Below, piece after piece: positions 1 to 12,031 of a stretch of 64,000 bases of DNA. Source of the DNA: Brugia malayi. Lineage: Eukaryota > Nematoda > Chromadorea > Rhabditida > Onchocercidae. Location: contig NW_025062475.1 of NCBI RefSeq assembly GCF_000002995.4, positions 14,106,687 to 14,170,686 on the forward strand, read 5' to 3'. Within the stretch, counting starts at the first letter, position 1. Every line of letters starts with the position of its first letter. The notes beneath the pieces are model-generated. The model saw nothing but the letters and a program-made list of their open reading frames with translations, made no database searches and was not told the origin of the DNA. Position numbers and translations under genes: made by a program.

Positions 1-1239
1 AATTTTGCAAAAAATTTTTTAAAAGTAAAATTTTATCGTTAGATTAAGCTTATTATTTAAAACAGCATATGATAGTATTTATTTATTCCTTTTTTTATTT
101 CTATTTTATCAATGTTGAACGATTGTCTTACACTGTTCACAATGCTAATATTATTACTTAATGGATATGTCAAATTTAAATTGTAAAAATTTGTTTCAAA
201 TTCTATGAAAGAAAGAGTAAAAGAAGAATTACAAATTGGATTCAGACCATATGTATGGAAACATTTGAATTTTATTTTTAAAAAAATAATTTTACAAAGA
301 ATGAAAAAAATGAAAACAAACTTGATAAGCATAATAGCTACTGGAATAGCTCGTAGTATAACCATCGCCATAAGAATAAATACTCTTATAAGCCATTCAG
401 CGAGTAATAATTGAGTCAGTAATTAATAATCTAATCAAATTGCTAATAAATGAATGATTGATTAAATAATATGAAAATTTGTTGATATAAATTAATTCGA
501 GTGAATAATGAAAAAAAGACCCATATACTCTTACTTTAAAAGGAAGAAAAAGGAAAAAAGGAAAATGAAAAACGAAAATGTTTGAAAATATTAAATACAA
601 AATAATTGAAATGATAATAATAAGTAATAAATATTACATTTGTTATATAATTGATCATGTATACATTTATAACTTAATACTTGTGGTAGTTAGTGAGAAA
701 AGTTAAAAGAGATGAAGATGAAGAAGCAGGGAGAATTATAGGGTGGAAAAAGTAAACAAAACGATGTAAATGTAAATAATGTAGAAAGGATTGAGCAAAA
801 TGTAGTTTTATGAATGTTTGTTAAAATTTAGAAAACAAAAGAGTTTGAAAAAGAAATGAAGTGCTACGATAGAAAATGATATGGAATAAATATTATGATA
901 GATGATAGAAGAGGAAAGGAGAGATAAGGAGAGGAAAAAAATGGCTGAAATTAAATAAATAATCAACAAAAAAGGCAACGAAGCATTGAAAGAATAAAAA
1001 AAGAAGAAAAAAAAGAAAAAGAGAAAAAGTTGGAAAATTTTTTTTCGTTTTATTAAAAAAAAAAAAAAAGAAGTGAACAGTTTGCTTGATGTACAAAGGA
1101 AAGAACGATAGGAAAAGCCAAATGTAGTCGTTTAGTTTGCTGCTTTAACGGAAAAATTCGTTTGCATTACGAAATGGATTGCATTCCAATGTGTCATCGC
1201 AATATTTGCAATCATTTCATTGCTTTATAAGCTTGATCA
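1..1239. other. Gene-free A-rich DNA left of the inverted repeat
   Basis: No exon with usable splice sites was found on either strand. The plus strand is purine-rich, especially around 700-1060, so the minus strand shows only low-complexity Phe/Leu frames. The stretch ends where the inverted repeat begins. Confidence 0.6.
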
Positions 1240-3440
1240 ATCACTCAGATCATAAATCAATCAATATTATTATGCAAATGAACATGATCCTTCACTCTCA
1301 GATCATAAATCAATCAATATTGCTAGGCAAATGAACGTGATCATCCAGATTATCAATTTTAACTTTCTAGATTATCAATTTTAATTATAATTAAGTGCCA
1401 GAACTACTGAAAATAGCAATATTTTGAAGTTAATTGAATGTGCTGTATGCATTGCACGAGAGCTTGTCATATATGGTGTGCTCATTTTATAGTTTAAATA
1501 TTAAAATACGCTTTTGTAATTAAGTTTTAAGCAAAAATTCGTCAGCAAAATTAATAAAACTTTCATTTAATCATGATTTTAATTTAATTTAAGATTTAAA
1601 TTAAATTTTTTTTCAAATTTAAATTTTGAATTTTTTAAAAAATTTAAGATTTATAATAGTTTTCTTACATTTAACAAGGAAATTGGTTCTAAATTATCAA
1701 TTTTTATTTTAATTAAGTGCCAAAACTACTAAAAATAGCAATATTTTGAACTTAATTGATTATGTTATATTTATTTAATTCCTACAGTTATAATTAATTT
1801 TTATTTTAAATTTAAAATTCAAATTTTATGAAAATTCATTAATTTATTAGAATTATAAAATAAATTCTAATAATATCAAAAACTAATTTTAATTAAATTT
1901 GAAATATTAAAAAATATCAAATCATTAAAAAAATAGATATTTTGTAGTTAATTGATTGAATTTTATGCGTTGCACAAGTACTGGTCACACACATCGTGGT
2001 CATTTGACCAGCAATAAAATAAACTTTAGAAGTTAAGTTTCAATCAATATCTTATTAATTAAATTTTTAATTTTTCACGATTCTAATTCATTTTTACAAT
2101 TAAAATTAATTTATATTTCAAATTTAAATAGCCCATTTATAAAAATCCCATAATTTGTACAGGTATTTGCATATTAAACTAGGTAAGAAGTCTTACTATG
2201 ATCAAAATCTAATTTTAAAAGATGTTAAAACTATTAAAAAATATCATTTAATAAAAAAAAATTGATTATTATATACGCATAGTGCGGGAACATTGTGGTC
2301 ATTTGACATCTTAAATAATAAAATAATGCTTAGGCTTAGGCTTAGGGTATACTTAGGCTTAGGCTTAAGCTTTATTTCAAATCTAAACATTGATCTTGGT
2401 GAAAATTTTATAATTTGCAAGAGTTTTTGTATATTAAACGGATAAATAATTTCTGGCTTTATCAATTTTAATTTTAATAAATGTTAAAATTATTAAAAAA
2501 CGTTAATCCATTAAAAAAAATTAGTTATTTTGAACTCAATTGATTAATTTTTAAGCGTTGTATAGGTACTGGTCATTTACGGTTGGTCATTTGATCAGCA
2601 CAAATAATTAAACAAACTTTAATAATTAAGTTTTGTGTAAAATTTCAGTTGTGAAAATAATAAATTTTTTAGTTAGTCATAGATCTAATTCATTCTTGCA
2701 ATTAAAATTAATTTTTATTTCAAATTTAAATACTGATTTCTGTGAAAATCGTATAATTTTTAAAAGTTTTTGTATATTGGATTATCAAAAAATGGAATTA
2801 TCAAATAAATAAAAAATGGTAGAGTTAATTTTCAATTTAATTAAATGTTAAAAATTGAAAAGTATCAAATCATTAAAAAAATAGATATTTTGAACTTGAT
2901 TAATTTATAAGCGTTGAATAGTACTGGTCACATACATCGCGGTCATTTGAAGTCTTAAATAATAAAAAAATGCTTAGGCTTAGGCTTAGGGTACACTTAG
3001 GCTTATGCTTAAGCATTATTTCAAATCTAAAAATTGATTTTGGTGAAAATTTTATAATTTGCAAGAGCTTTTGTATATTAAACGGGGAAATAATTTCTAG
3101 TTTTATCAATTTTGATTTTAATAAAATGTTAAAACAATTAAAAAATGTCAATTCGTTAAAAAAAATTAGTTATTTTGAACTCAACTGATTAATTTTATGC
3201 ATTGCATACGTACCGGTCGCTTACGGTGTGGTCAATTGACAACATAAATGAGAAAATAAACTTTATTAACTAAGATTTTTAATATCAGAGAAGTGAAACT
3301 AATTAAATTCAAATTAAAAATTAAAATTTTTTAATTAAGTTTTGCGCAAAAATTCATCGGCAAAATATATAAAACTTTCAATTAATCATGGTTTTAATTC
3401 AATTTAAGAATTAAATTAAATTTTATTTCAAATTTAAATT
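1240..3440 (-). repeat. Left arm of the inverted repeat
   Basis: It contains one complete 1.8-kb unit in reverse orientation plus the outer terminal sequence. It aligns in reverse complement with about 7620-9800. It is less similar to the right-arm units than they are to each other: around the telomere-like blocks and in the A/T runs there are scattered substitutions and small indels. The arms therefore separated before the tandem copies multiplied. Confidence 0.8.
2328..3014 (+). repeat. Two TTAGGC telomere-like blocks, left arm
   Basis: Blocks lie at about 2328-2370 and 2972-3014. Each is about 43 bp with four to five TTAGGC hexamers, broken in the middle by GGGTATAC or GGGTACAC. The plus strand reads TTAGGC, the telomere-strand orientation of a right-hand chromosome end. 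Confidence 0.85.
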
Positions 3441-3834
3441 TTGAATTTTTTAAATTTTAAATATGAATTAAAAATTAATTTTAATTATAAGAATGATTTA
3501 AAACCGTCACAAATTAAAAATTTAGTTAGTTTTACTAATCAAATATTGATTAAAACATAATTATTAAAGTTTATTTTAATATCTATGCTGACCAAATAAC
3601 CACAATTCATGCGACCAGTTCCTATGCAATGCACACAAATTAATCAATTAAGTTCAAAATATCCATTTTTTTTTTTAATGAATTGATATTTTTCAATTTT
3701 TTAACTTTAATTAAGATTAGTTTTTGATATTTCTGGATTTTATTTTGTAGATTAACATGCAAAATTCTAATAAATTAATGAATTTTCATAAAATTTGAAT
3801 TTTAAATTTAAAATAAAAATTAATTATAACTGTA
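3441..3834. repeat. Centre of the inverted repeat
   Basis: The non-palindromic middle. It still contains a diverged monomer of the same family: the phrase GACCAAATAACCAC near 3590 and AAGTTCAAAATAT near 3650 recur in every monomer. No long pure TTAGGC tract sits at the centre. Confidence 0.6.
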
Positions 3835-5647
3835 GGAATTAAATAAATATAACATAATCAATTAAGTTCAAAATATTGCTATTTTTAGTAGTTTTGGCAC
3901 TTAATTAAAATAAAAATTGATAATTTAGAACAATTTCTTGTTAAATGTAAGAAAACTATTATAAATCTTAAATTTTTTAAAAAATTCAAAATTTAAATTT
4001 GAAATAAAATTTAATTTAATTCTTAAATTGAATTAAAACCATGATTAATTGAAAGTTTTATATATTTTGCCGATGAATTTTTGCGCAAAACTAAATTAAA
4101 AAATTTTAATTTTTAATTTGAATTTAATTAGTTTCACTTCTCTGATATTAAAAATCTTAGTTATTAAAGTTTATTTTCTCATTTATGCTGTCAATTAACC
4201 ACACCGTAAGCGACCGGTACGTATGCAATGCATAAAATTAATCAGTTGAGTTCAAAATAACTAATTTATTTTAACGAATTGACATTTTTTAATTGTTTTA
4301 ACATTTTATTAAAATCAAAATTGATCAAACTAGAAATTATTTCCCCGTTTAATATACAAAAACTCTTGCAAATTATAAAATTTCAACAAAATCAATTTTT
4401 AGATTTGAAATAATGCTTAAGCATAAGCCTAAGTGTACCCTAAGCCTAAGCCTAAGCATTTTTTTATTATTTAAGACTTCAAATGACCGCGATGTATGTG
4501 ACCAGTACTATTCAACGCTTATAAATTAATCAAGTTCAAAATATCTATTTTTTTTAATGATTTGATACTTTTCAATTTTTTAACATTTAATTAAATTGAA
4601 AATTAACTCTACCATTTTTTATTTATTTGATAATTCCATTTTTTGATAATCCAATATACAAAAACTTTTAAAAATTATACGATTTTCACAGAAATCAGTA
4701 TTTAAATTTGAAATAAAAATTAATTTTAATTGCAAGAATGAATTAGATCTATGACTAACTAAAAAATTTATTATTTTCACAACTGAAATTTTACACAAAA
4801 CTTAATTATTAAAGTTTGTTTAATTATTTGTGCTGATCAAATGACCAACCGTAAATGACCAGTACCTATACAACGCTTATAAATTAATCAATTGAGTTCA
4901 AAATAACTAATTTTTTTTAAAGGATTAACGTTTTTTAATAATTTTAACATTTATTAAAATTAAAATTGATAAAGCCAGAAATTATTTATCCGTTTAATAT
5001 ACAAAAACTCTTGCAAATTATAAAATTTTCACCAAGATCAATGTTTAGATTTGAAATAAAGCTTAAGCCTAAGCCTAAGTATACCCTAAGCCTAAGCCTA
5101 AGCATTATTTTATTATTTAAGATGTCAAATGACCACAATGTTCCCGCACTATGCGTATATAATAATCAATTTTTTTTTATTAAATGATATTTTTTAATAG
5201 TTTTAACATCTTTTAAAATTAGATTTTGATCATAGTAAGACTTCTTATCTAGTTTAATATGCAAATACCTGTACAAATTATGGGATTTTTATAAATGGGC
5301 TATTTAAATTTGAAATATAAATTAATTTTAATTGTAAAAATGAATTAGAATCGTGAAAAATTAAAAATTTAATTAATAAGATATTGATTGAAACTTAACT
5401 TCTAAAGTTTATTTTATTGCTGGTCAAATGACCACGATGTGTGTGACCAGTACTTGTGCAACGCATAAAATTCAATCAATTAACTACAAAATATCTATTT
5501 TTTTAATGATTTGATATTTTGAATATTTTAAATTTGATTAAAATTAGTTTTTGATATTATTAGAATTTATTTTATAATTCTAATAAATTAATGAATTTTC
5601 ATAAAATTTGAATTTTAAATTTAAAATAAAAATTAATTATAACTGTA
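3835..5647 (+). repeat. Tandem 1.81-kb unit, copy 1
   Basis: The copy is bounded by the recurring phrase GGAATTAAATAAATATAACA, which starts at 3835, 5648, 7462 and about 9277. By eye the unit is built from about six diverged monomers of about 300 bp, each carrying versions of GACCAGTAC, a CAATGCAT- or CAACGCTT-like block, and AAGTTCAAAATA. This copy differs from the next two by single bases, for example a missing C near 3931. Confidence 0.85.
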
Positions 5648-8600
5648 GGAATTAAATAAATATAACATAATCAATTAAGTTCAAAATATTGCTATTTTTA
5701 GTAGTTTTGGCACTTAATTAAAATAAAAATTGATAATTTAGAACCAATTTCCTTGTTAAATGTAAGAAAACTATTATAAATCTTAAATTTTTTAAAAAAT
5801 TCAAAATTTAAATTTGAAATAAAATTTAATTTAATTCTTAAATTGAATTAAAACCATGATTAATTGAAAGTTTTATATATTTTGCCGATGAATTTTTGCG
5901 CAAAACTAAATTAAAAAATTTTAATTTTTAATTTGAATTTAATTAGTTTCACTTCTCTGATATTAAAAATCTTAGTTATTAAAGTTTATTTTCTCATTTA
6001 TGCTGTCAATTAACCACACCGTAAGCGACCGGTACGTATGCAATGCATAAAATTAATCAGTTGAGTTCAAAATAACTAATTTATTTTAACGAATTGACAT
6101 TTTTTAATTGTTTTAACATTTTATTAAAATCAAAATTGATCAAACTAGAAATTATTTCCCCGTTTAATATACAAAAACTCTTGCAAATTATAAAATTTCA
6201 ACAAAATCAATTTTTAGATTTGAAATAATGCTTAAGCATAAGCCTAAGTGTACCCTAAGCCTAAGCCTAAGCATTTTTTTATTATTTAAGACTTCAAATG
6301 ACCGCGATGTATGTGACCAGTACTATTCAACGCTTATAAATTAATCAAGTTCAAAATATCTATTTTTTTTAATGATTTGATACTTTTCAATTTTTTAACA
6401 TTTAATTAAATTGAAAATTAACTCTACCATTTTTTATTTATTTGATAATTCCATTTTTTGATAATCCAATATACAAAAACTTTTAAAAATTATACGATTT
6501 TCACAGAAATCAGTATTTAAATTTGAAATAAAAATTAATTTTAATTGCAAGAATGAATTAGATCTATGACTAACTAAAAAATTTATTATTTTCACAACTG
6601 AAATTTTACACAAAACTTAATTATTAAAGTTTGTTTAATTATTTGTGCTGATCAAATGACCAACCGTAAATGACCAGTACCTATACAACGCTTATAAATT
6701 AATCAATTGAGTTCAAAATAACTAATTTTTTTTAAAGGATTAACGTTTTTTAATAATTTTAACATTTATTAAAATTAAAATTGATAAAGCCAGAAATTAT
6801 TTATCCGTTTAATATACAAAAACTCTTGCAAATTATAAAATTTTCACCAAGATCAATGTTTAGATTTGAAATAAAGCTTAAGCCTAAGCCTAAGTATACC
6901 CTAAGCCTAAGCCTAAGCATTATTTTATTATTTAAGATGTCAAATGACCACAATGTTCCCGCACTATGCGTATATAATAATCAATTTTTTTTTATTAAAT
7001 GATATTTTTAATAGTTTTAACATCTTTTAAAATTAGATTTTGATCATAGTAAGACTTCTTATCTAGTTTAATATGCAAATACCTGTACAAATTATGGGAT
7101 TTTTATAAATGGGCTATTTAAATTTGAAATATAAATTAATTTTAATTGTAAAAATGAATTAGAATCGTGAAAAATTAAAAATTTAATTAATAAGATATTG
7201 ATTGAAACTTAACTTCTAAAGTTTATTTTATTGCTGGTCAAATGACCACGATGTGTGTGACCAGTACTTGTGCAACGCATAAAATTCAATCAATTAACTA
7301 CAAAATATCTATTTTTTTAATGATTTGATATTTTGAATATTTTAAATTTGATTAAAATTAGTTTTTGATATTATTAGAATTTATTTTATAATTCTAATAA
7401 ATTAATGAATTTTCATAAAATTTGAATTTTAAATTTAAAATAAAAATTAATTATAACTGTAGGAATTAAATAAATATAACATAATCAATTAAGTTCAAAA
7501 TATTGCTATTTTTAGTAGTTTTGGCACTTAATTAAAATAAAAATTGATAATTTAGAACCAATTTCCTTGTTAAATGTAAGAAAACTATTATAAATCTTAA
7601 ATTTTTTAAAAAATTCAAAATTTAAATTTGAAATAAAATTTAATTTAATTCTTAAATTGAATTAAAACCATGATTAATTGAAAGTTTTATATATTTTGCC
7701 GATGAATTTTTGCGCAAAACTAAATTAAAAAATTTTAATTTTTAATTTGAATTTAATTAGTTTCACTTCTCTGATATTAAAAATCTTAGTTATTAAAGTT
7801 TATTTTCTCATTTATGCTGTCAATTAACCACACCGTAAGCGACCGGTACGTATGCAATGCATAAAATTAATCAGTTGAGTTCAAAATAACTAATTTATTT
7901 TAACGAATTGACATTTTTTAATTGTTTTAACATTTTATTAAAATCAAAATTGATCAAACTAGAAATTATTTCCCCGTTTAATATACAAAAACTCTTGCAA
8001 ATTATAAAATTTCAACAAAATCAATTTTTAGATTTGAAATAATGCTTAAGCATAAGCCTAAGTGTACCCTAAGCCTAAGCCTAAGCATTTTTTTATTATT
8101 TAAGACTTCAAATGACCGCGATGTATGTGACCAGTACTATTCAACGCTTATAAATTAATCAAGTTCAAAATATCTATTTTTTTTAATGATTTGATACTTT
8201 TCAATTTTTTAACATTTAATTAAATTGAAAATTAACTCTACCATTTTTTATTTATTTGATAATTCCATTTTTTGATAATCCAATATACAAAAACTTTTAA
8301 AAATTATACGATTTTCACAGAAATCAGTATTTAAATTTGAAATAAAAATTAATTTTAATTGCAAGAATGAATTAGATCTATGACTAACTAAAAAATTTAT
8401 TATTTTCACAACTGAAATTTTACACAAAACTTAATTATTAAAGTTTGTTTAATTATTTGTGCTGATCAAATGACCAACCGTAAATGACCAGTACCTATAC
8501 AACGCTTATAAATTAATCAATTGAGTTCAAAATAACTAATTTTTTTTAAAGGATTAACGTTTTTTAATAATTTTAACATTTATTAAAATTAAAATTGATA

Positions 8601-8732
8601 AAGCCAGAAATTATTTATCCGTTTAATATACAAAAACTCTTGCAAATTATAAAATTTTCACCAAGATCAATGTTTAGATTTGAAATAAAGCTTAAGCCTA
8701 AGCCTAAGTATACCCTAAGCCTAAGCCTAAGC
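4415..8732 (-). repeat. Six GCCTAA telomere-like blocks, right arm
   Basis: Blocks lie at about 4415-4457, 5061-5103, 6230-6272, 6876-6918, 8044-8086 and 8690-8732, two per 1.81-kb unit. The plus strand reads GCCTAA, the opposite of the left arm, so the blocks of the two arms face each other. Two subtypes alternate: one contains GCATAAGCC, the other GCCTAAGCC in the same place. Confidence 0.85.
5648..7461 (+). repeat. Tandem 1.81-kb unit, copy 2
   Basis: Nearly identical to copies 1 and 3. One visible difference is a shorter T run near 7002. The near-identity indicates recent unequal exchange or amplification, or limited assembly resolution. Confidence 0.85.
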
Positions 8733-9276
8733 ATTATTTTATTATTTAAGATGTCAAATGACCACAATGTTCCCGCACTATGCGTATATAATAATCAATT
8801 TTTTTTTATTAAATGATATTTTTTAATAGTTTTAACATCTTTTAAAATTAGATTTTGATCATAGTAAGACTTCTTATCTAGTTTAATATGCAAATACCTG
8901 TACAAATTATGGGATTTTTATAAATGGGCTATTTAAATTTGAAATATAAATTAATTTTAATTGTAAAAATGAATTAGAATCGTGAAAAATTAAAAATTTA
9001 ATTAATAAGATATTGATTGAAACTTAACTTCTAAAGTTTATTTTATTGCTGGTCAAATGACCACGATGTGTGTGACCAGTACTTGTGCAACGCATAAAAT
9101 TCAATCAATTAACTACAAAATATCTATTTTTTTAATGATTTGATATTTTGAATATTTTAAATTTGATTAAAATTAGTTTTTGATATTATTAGAATTTATT
9201 TTATAATTCTAATAAATTAATGAATTTTCATAAAATTTGAATTTTAAATTTAAAATAAAAATTAATTATAACTGTA
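7462..9276 (+). repeat. Tandem 1.81-kb unit, copy 3
   Basis: The third near-identical unit. Its right end passes into a partial fourth unit (from about 9277) that soon diverges into terminal sequence matching the left end of the structure. Confidence 0.85.
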
Positions 9277-9800
9277 GGAATTAAATAAATATAACATAAT
9301 CAATTAAGTTCAAAATATTGCTATTTTTAGTAGTTTTGGCACTTAATTAAAATAAAAATTGATAATTTAAAACCAATTTCCTTGTTAAATGTAAGAAAAC
9401 TATTATAAATCTTAAATTTTTTAAAAAATTCAAAATTTAAATTTGAAAAAAAATTTAATTTAAATCTTAAATTGAATTAAAACCATGATTAATTGAAGGT
9501 TTTATTAATTTTGCTGATGAATTTTTGCGCAAAACTTAATTACAAAAGCGTATTTTAATATTTAAACTATAAAATGAGCACACCATATATGACCCGCCCT
9601 GGTGCAATGCATACAACATAATCAATCAAGTTCAAAATATTGCAATTTTCAGTAGTTCTGGCACTTAATTATAATTAAAATTGATAATCTAGAAAGTTAA
9701 AATTGATAATCTGGATGATCACGTTCATTTGCATAGCAATATTGATTGATTTATGATTTGAGAGTGAATGATCATGTTCATTTGCATAGCAATATTGAGC
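9277..9800 (+). repeat. Partial fourth unit and right terminal sequence
   Basis: Starts as a fourth copy but carries several substitutions near 9368-9465 that the full copies lack. From about 9600 it mirrors the left end (about 1340-1500). Its last 90 bp hold two imperfect direct copies of a segment of about 50 bp around ATGATCATGTTCATTTGC, matching two copies at 1240-1350 in reverse orientation. Confidence 0.75.
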
Positions 9801-9829
9801 AATATTGACTACTTGTAGTTACGAACTTT

Positions 9830-11050
9830 TTTCTCTTATTTAATTGTTTTCCAATATTTCTGGATTTGTGCTTGCATGCATATCTGTTTTAATTTCTGCA
9901 CGAATTTTTTGTTTACTTCATTACTGCTTGTATTGAGCAGTTATTAATATTATTTTTGTATATTTTCTACCTTATTAAAGGCATGTCTTTTTATTGATGG
10001 TTATTCTTTTGTTCTACTAATTGCATGCATTATATATATACTTTTTTGTCATTTTTTAATGCATTTATTATTTTTTTTTTTATATTTTTAAAATACACTT
10101 ACATATATTTTCTATATTTAAAAAATTTTTTATACATTATTTTTTGTTATTTAAAATATATTTTTTGTTTTTTATATATGTTTTTTTGTATTTGTTTTAT
10201 TTTTTTAATATATTTTTTACTATTTTTGCCAATTTATATGCATTTATATCGATTTTCCCTCGTTTATCTGCATTTATTGTTATTATTTTTTTATTTTTGC
10301 ATGTAATTTTGATTAACATTTTGCATGATTTTTTTTTTCTCGGTTTGGACAATATTTTATATTATTTTACTTTTATATTTAGATCATTCTTTGTTTTTTT
10401 ATTTCTATATTTATTTTAAATTATTTATAATTTAAAATGCAATCTTTTCCTGATCTTTGCTCATACTTTCGGCTATTGATGCATACTTTGTGTATGTTTC
10501 CAATTGTATGCCTTTTTGTTTATTTGTTTTTTTATTCTCTTATCTTATTTATCTGTCTTGATTTTGTTTCTGCATGCATGTCTGTTTTACTTTTTGCACA
10601 GATTTTTTGTTTACTTCATTTATTTTTCATATTGGATAATAAAACCATCTTTTTTTTTTTTACTGAAATATATTTTTGATAATTTACTGCACGCTTTTTG
10701 TATATTTTGCTCTTTGTATCTGCTGTTTACTAAATTCACGCTTTTTTGTTTATTTAACCTATTATTATCATTAATATTGGACAAACACAATTTCGAATCT
10801 TTTCTTGCAATTTTTTTTTCTGCATGCCTTTTAACTTATCCCTATAATGTGCATATTTTTTCTTCTTTTATAAGCACTAATCGTTGTTATTGAATAATAA
10901 TTAATATTAATGACACTTTCGCCTCTCTTTCTGTCATTTTAGTTATTTTCGAATTTTTTTTAATTTTGTTTTTGCATGTATCTTTGACTTTTTCTACTAA
11001 ATTCATTATTCTTATTAATCATATTTTCAGTACATGATGTGTTTTTTTTT
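9830..11050. repeat. T-rich DNA with a duplicated segment
   Basis: The plus strand is very T-rich, giving overlapping Phe/Leu/Tyr-rich frames with no splice structure and no homology I recognise. A segment of about 65 bp at about 9865-9930 recurs at about 10560-10622, sharing GCATGCAT, a CTGTTTTA-type block and TTTTTTGTTTACTTCATT. Further TGCATGC-containing partial copies lie near 10820 and 10970. It reads as a diverged interspersed repeat. Confidence 0.5.
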
Positions 11051-11641
11051 TCTTTTTGTTGATTTCATTTTTCGTTGGCCAAACAAAAACAGAAAGGTAA
11101 ACATTTCCAAACATTTCATACGTGAAATTTTATTTTTTATAGCTCTTTAAATTGCAAATTGTTTTGACTATAAAAATAATTGAGATTAAGAAAGCTTTCA
11201 GACATGAGCTGATGTTAGGTTTTCTAATTTTTATATGTAATTTCTCTATATTTAATTTAAGAAAATTTTCAAACTGTTTCATACTATTGTTCAGTGTGTT
11301 GTTATTCTCACCTGTCCAAAAATTTGCCATCTGTGAAGAAAAGTAATATTTTAGGCTTCTGTTAATCAACATGCTTAAAGAGATGGTCAAAATACTTCTA
11401 GAAAATGAAAAATGATAATTAAATAGTTGCTGAGCAATTTTCTTGAAAGCTGCGGTATGCTTGCAGCTCTGAATTATCACTATAAACTAACAAACTGAAA
11501 AAGCTGAATTTCCGCGCGGTTTGTTATGCGCTTAAAAGGTATTCATTAAATTATTTCTTTTGCGGCATGATAACAACCAAATAAAAAAATTTATTTATGA
11601 ATTCACATTCTTTTTAAAACGTACAATTTAAGGTTATTTAG
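11051..11641. other. Apparently non-coding DNA
   Basis: The only long frame here (116 codons, minus strand) is low in complexity and has no splice support. No gene is called. Confidence 0.5.
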
Positions 11642-12031
11642 GTCATAGATATAATTGCTGTGATCTTGGAGAATGCTGATGGAAGTGGTCGATCATAGAT
11701 TCAAATAAGAATTGTTTTGATGCTTTGTAATGATGACGATCATCTCAAAGGGATTGTTAGAGTTTCTAATTTTCAGTGCTTGTTTTTTTATAAAAAATTA
11801 TCTGGCTTTCTGATTTGTGCCACTTGAAAATTTTCGGGAGGAAAAATAATATTTAAAATTTTTACTAGTCAGCGTGCTGAAAGAGCCGATCGAACTGCTT
11901 CGTAAAATGTTTTCATTTTAACGTAGCTTAGGTTTGCAAAAAATGAATTTGATGGTTGGCTTATTCCAGAACGAATGAAATCATCAGTTTTTTCAAGCTT
12001 TTTAGATCCAAATGGCCAATGTGGGCTGTAG
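11642..12031 (+). pseudogene. Decayed coding-like patches, unknown origin
   Basis: Several short plus-strand frames look protein-like. At 11642 an acceptor opens VIDIIAVILENADGSGRS, then a stop; the same frame continues with NDDDHLKGIVRVSN. At 11869-11901 a frame reads QRAERADRTAS, then 11932-12031 reads AKNEFDGWLIPERMK and ends in TAG. The last two would join in phase, but the gap is only 30 nt, very short for an intron. In-frame stops and this gap suggest a broken gene copy. I do not recognise the family. Confidence 0.25.

Larger units (their letters stand above)
1240..9800. repeat. 8.6-kb inverted-repeat (palindromic) satellite structure
   Basis: The left part (about 1240-3440) is the reverse complement of the right end (about 7620-9800). 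Between them lie a spacer of about 0.6 kb and two extra tandem copies of the same unit, all in right-arm orientation. The clearest anchor is a 73-codon chance frame found once on the minus strand (2244-2465) and three times on the plus strand (4966, 6781, 8595). The outermost matches pair about 1262-1290 with about 9770-9797. Each unit contains blocks of the nematode telomere hexamer TTAGGC. The structure holds no recognisable transposase or other gene. It could be subtelomeric satellite, a relic of a chromosome-end fusion, or a non-autonomous foldback element. Confidence 0.85.

Noticed and set aside
893..1096. Minus-strand Phe-rich frame
   Set aside because: Low-complexity reading of an A-rich plus strand.
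2244..2465. 73-codon frame repeated at 2244 (minus), 4966, 6781 and 8595 (plus)
   Set aside because: It lies within the satellite unit, starts at non-ATG codons and spans the telomere-like block (SLSLSIILL). It is a marker of repeat identity, not a gene.
10025..10893. Four overlapping Phe/Tyr/Leu-rich frames
   Set aside because: Produced by T-rich DNA; no domain, no splice structure, several overlap in different frames.
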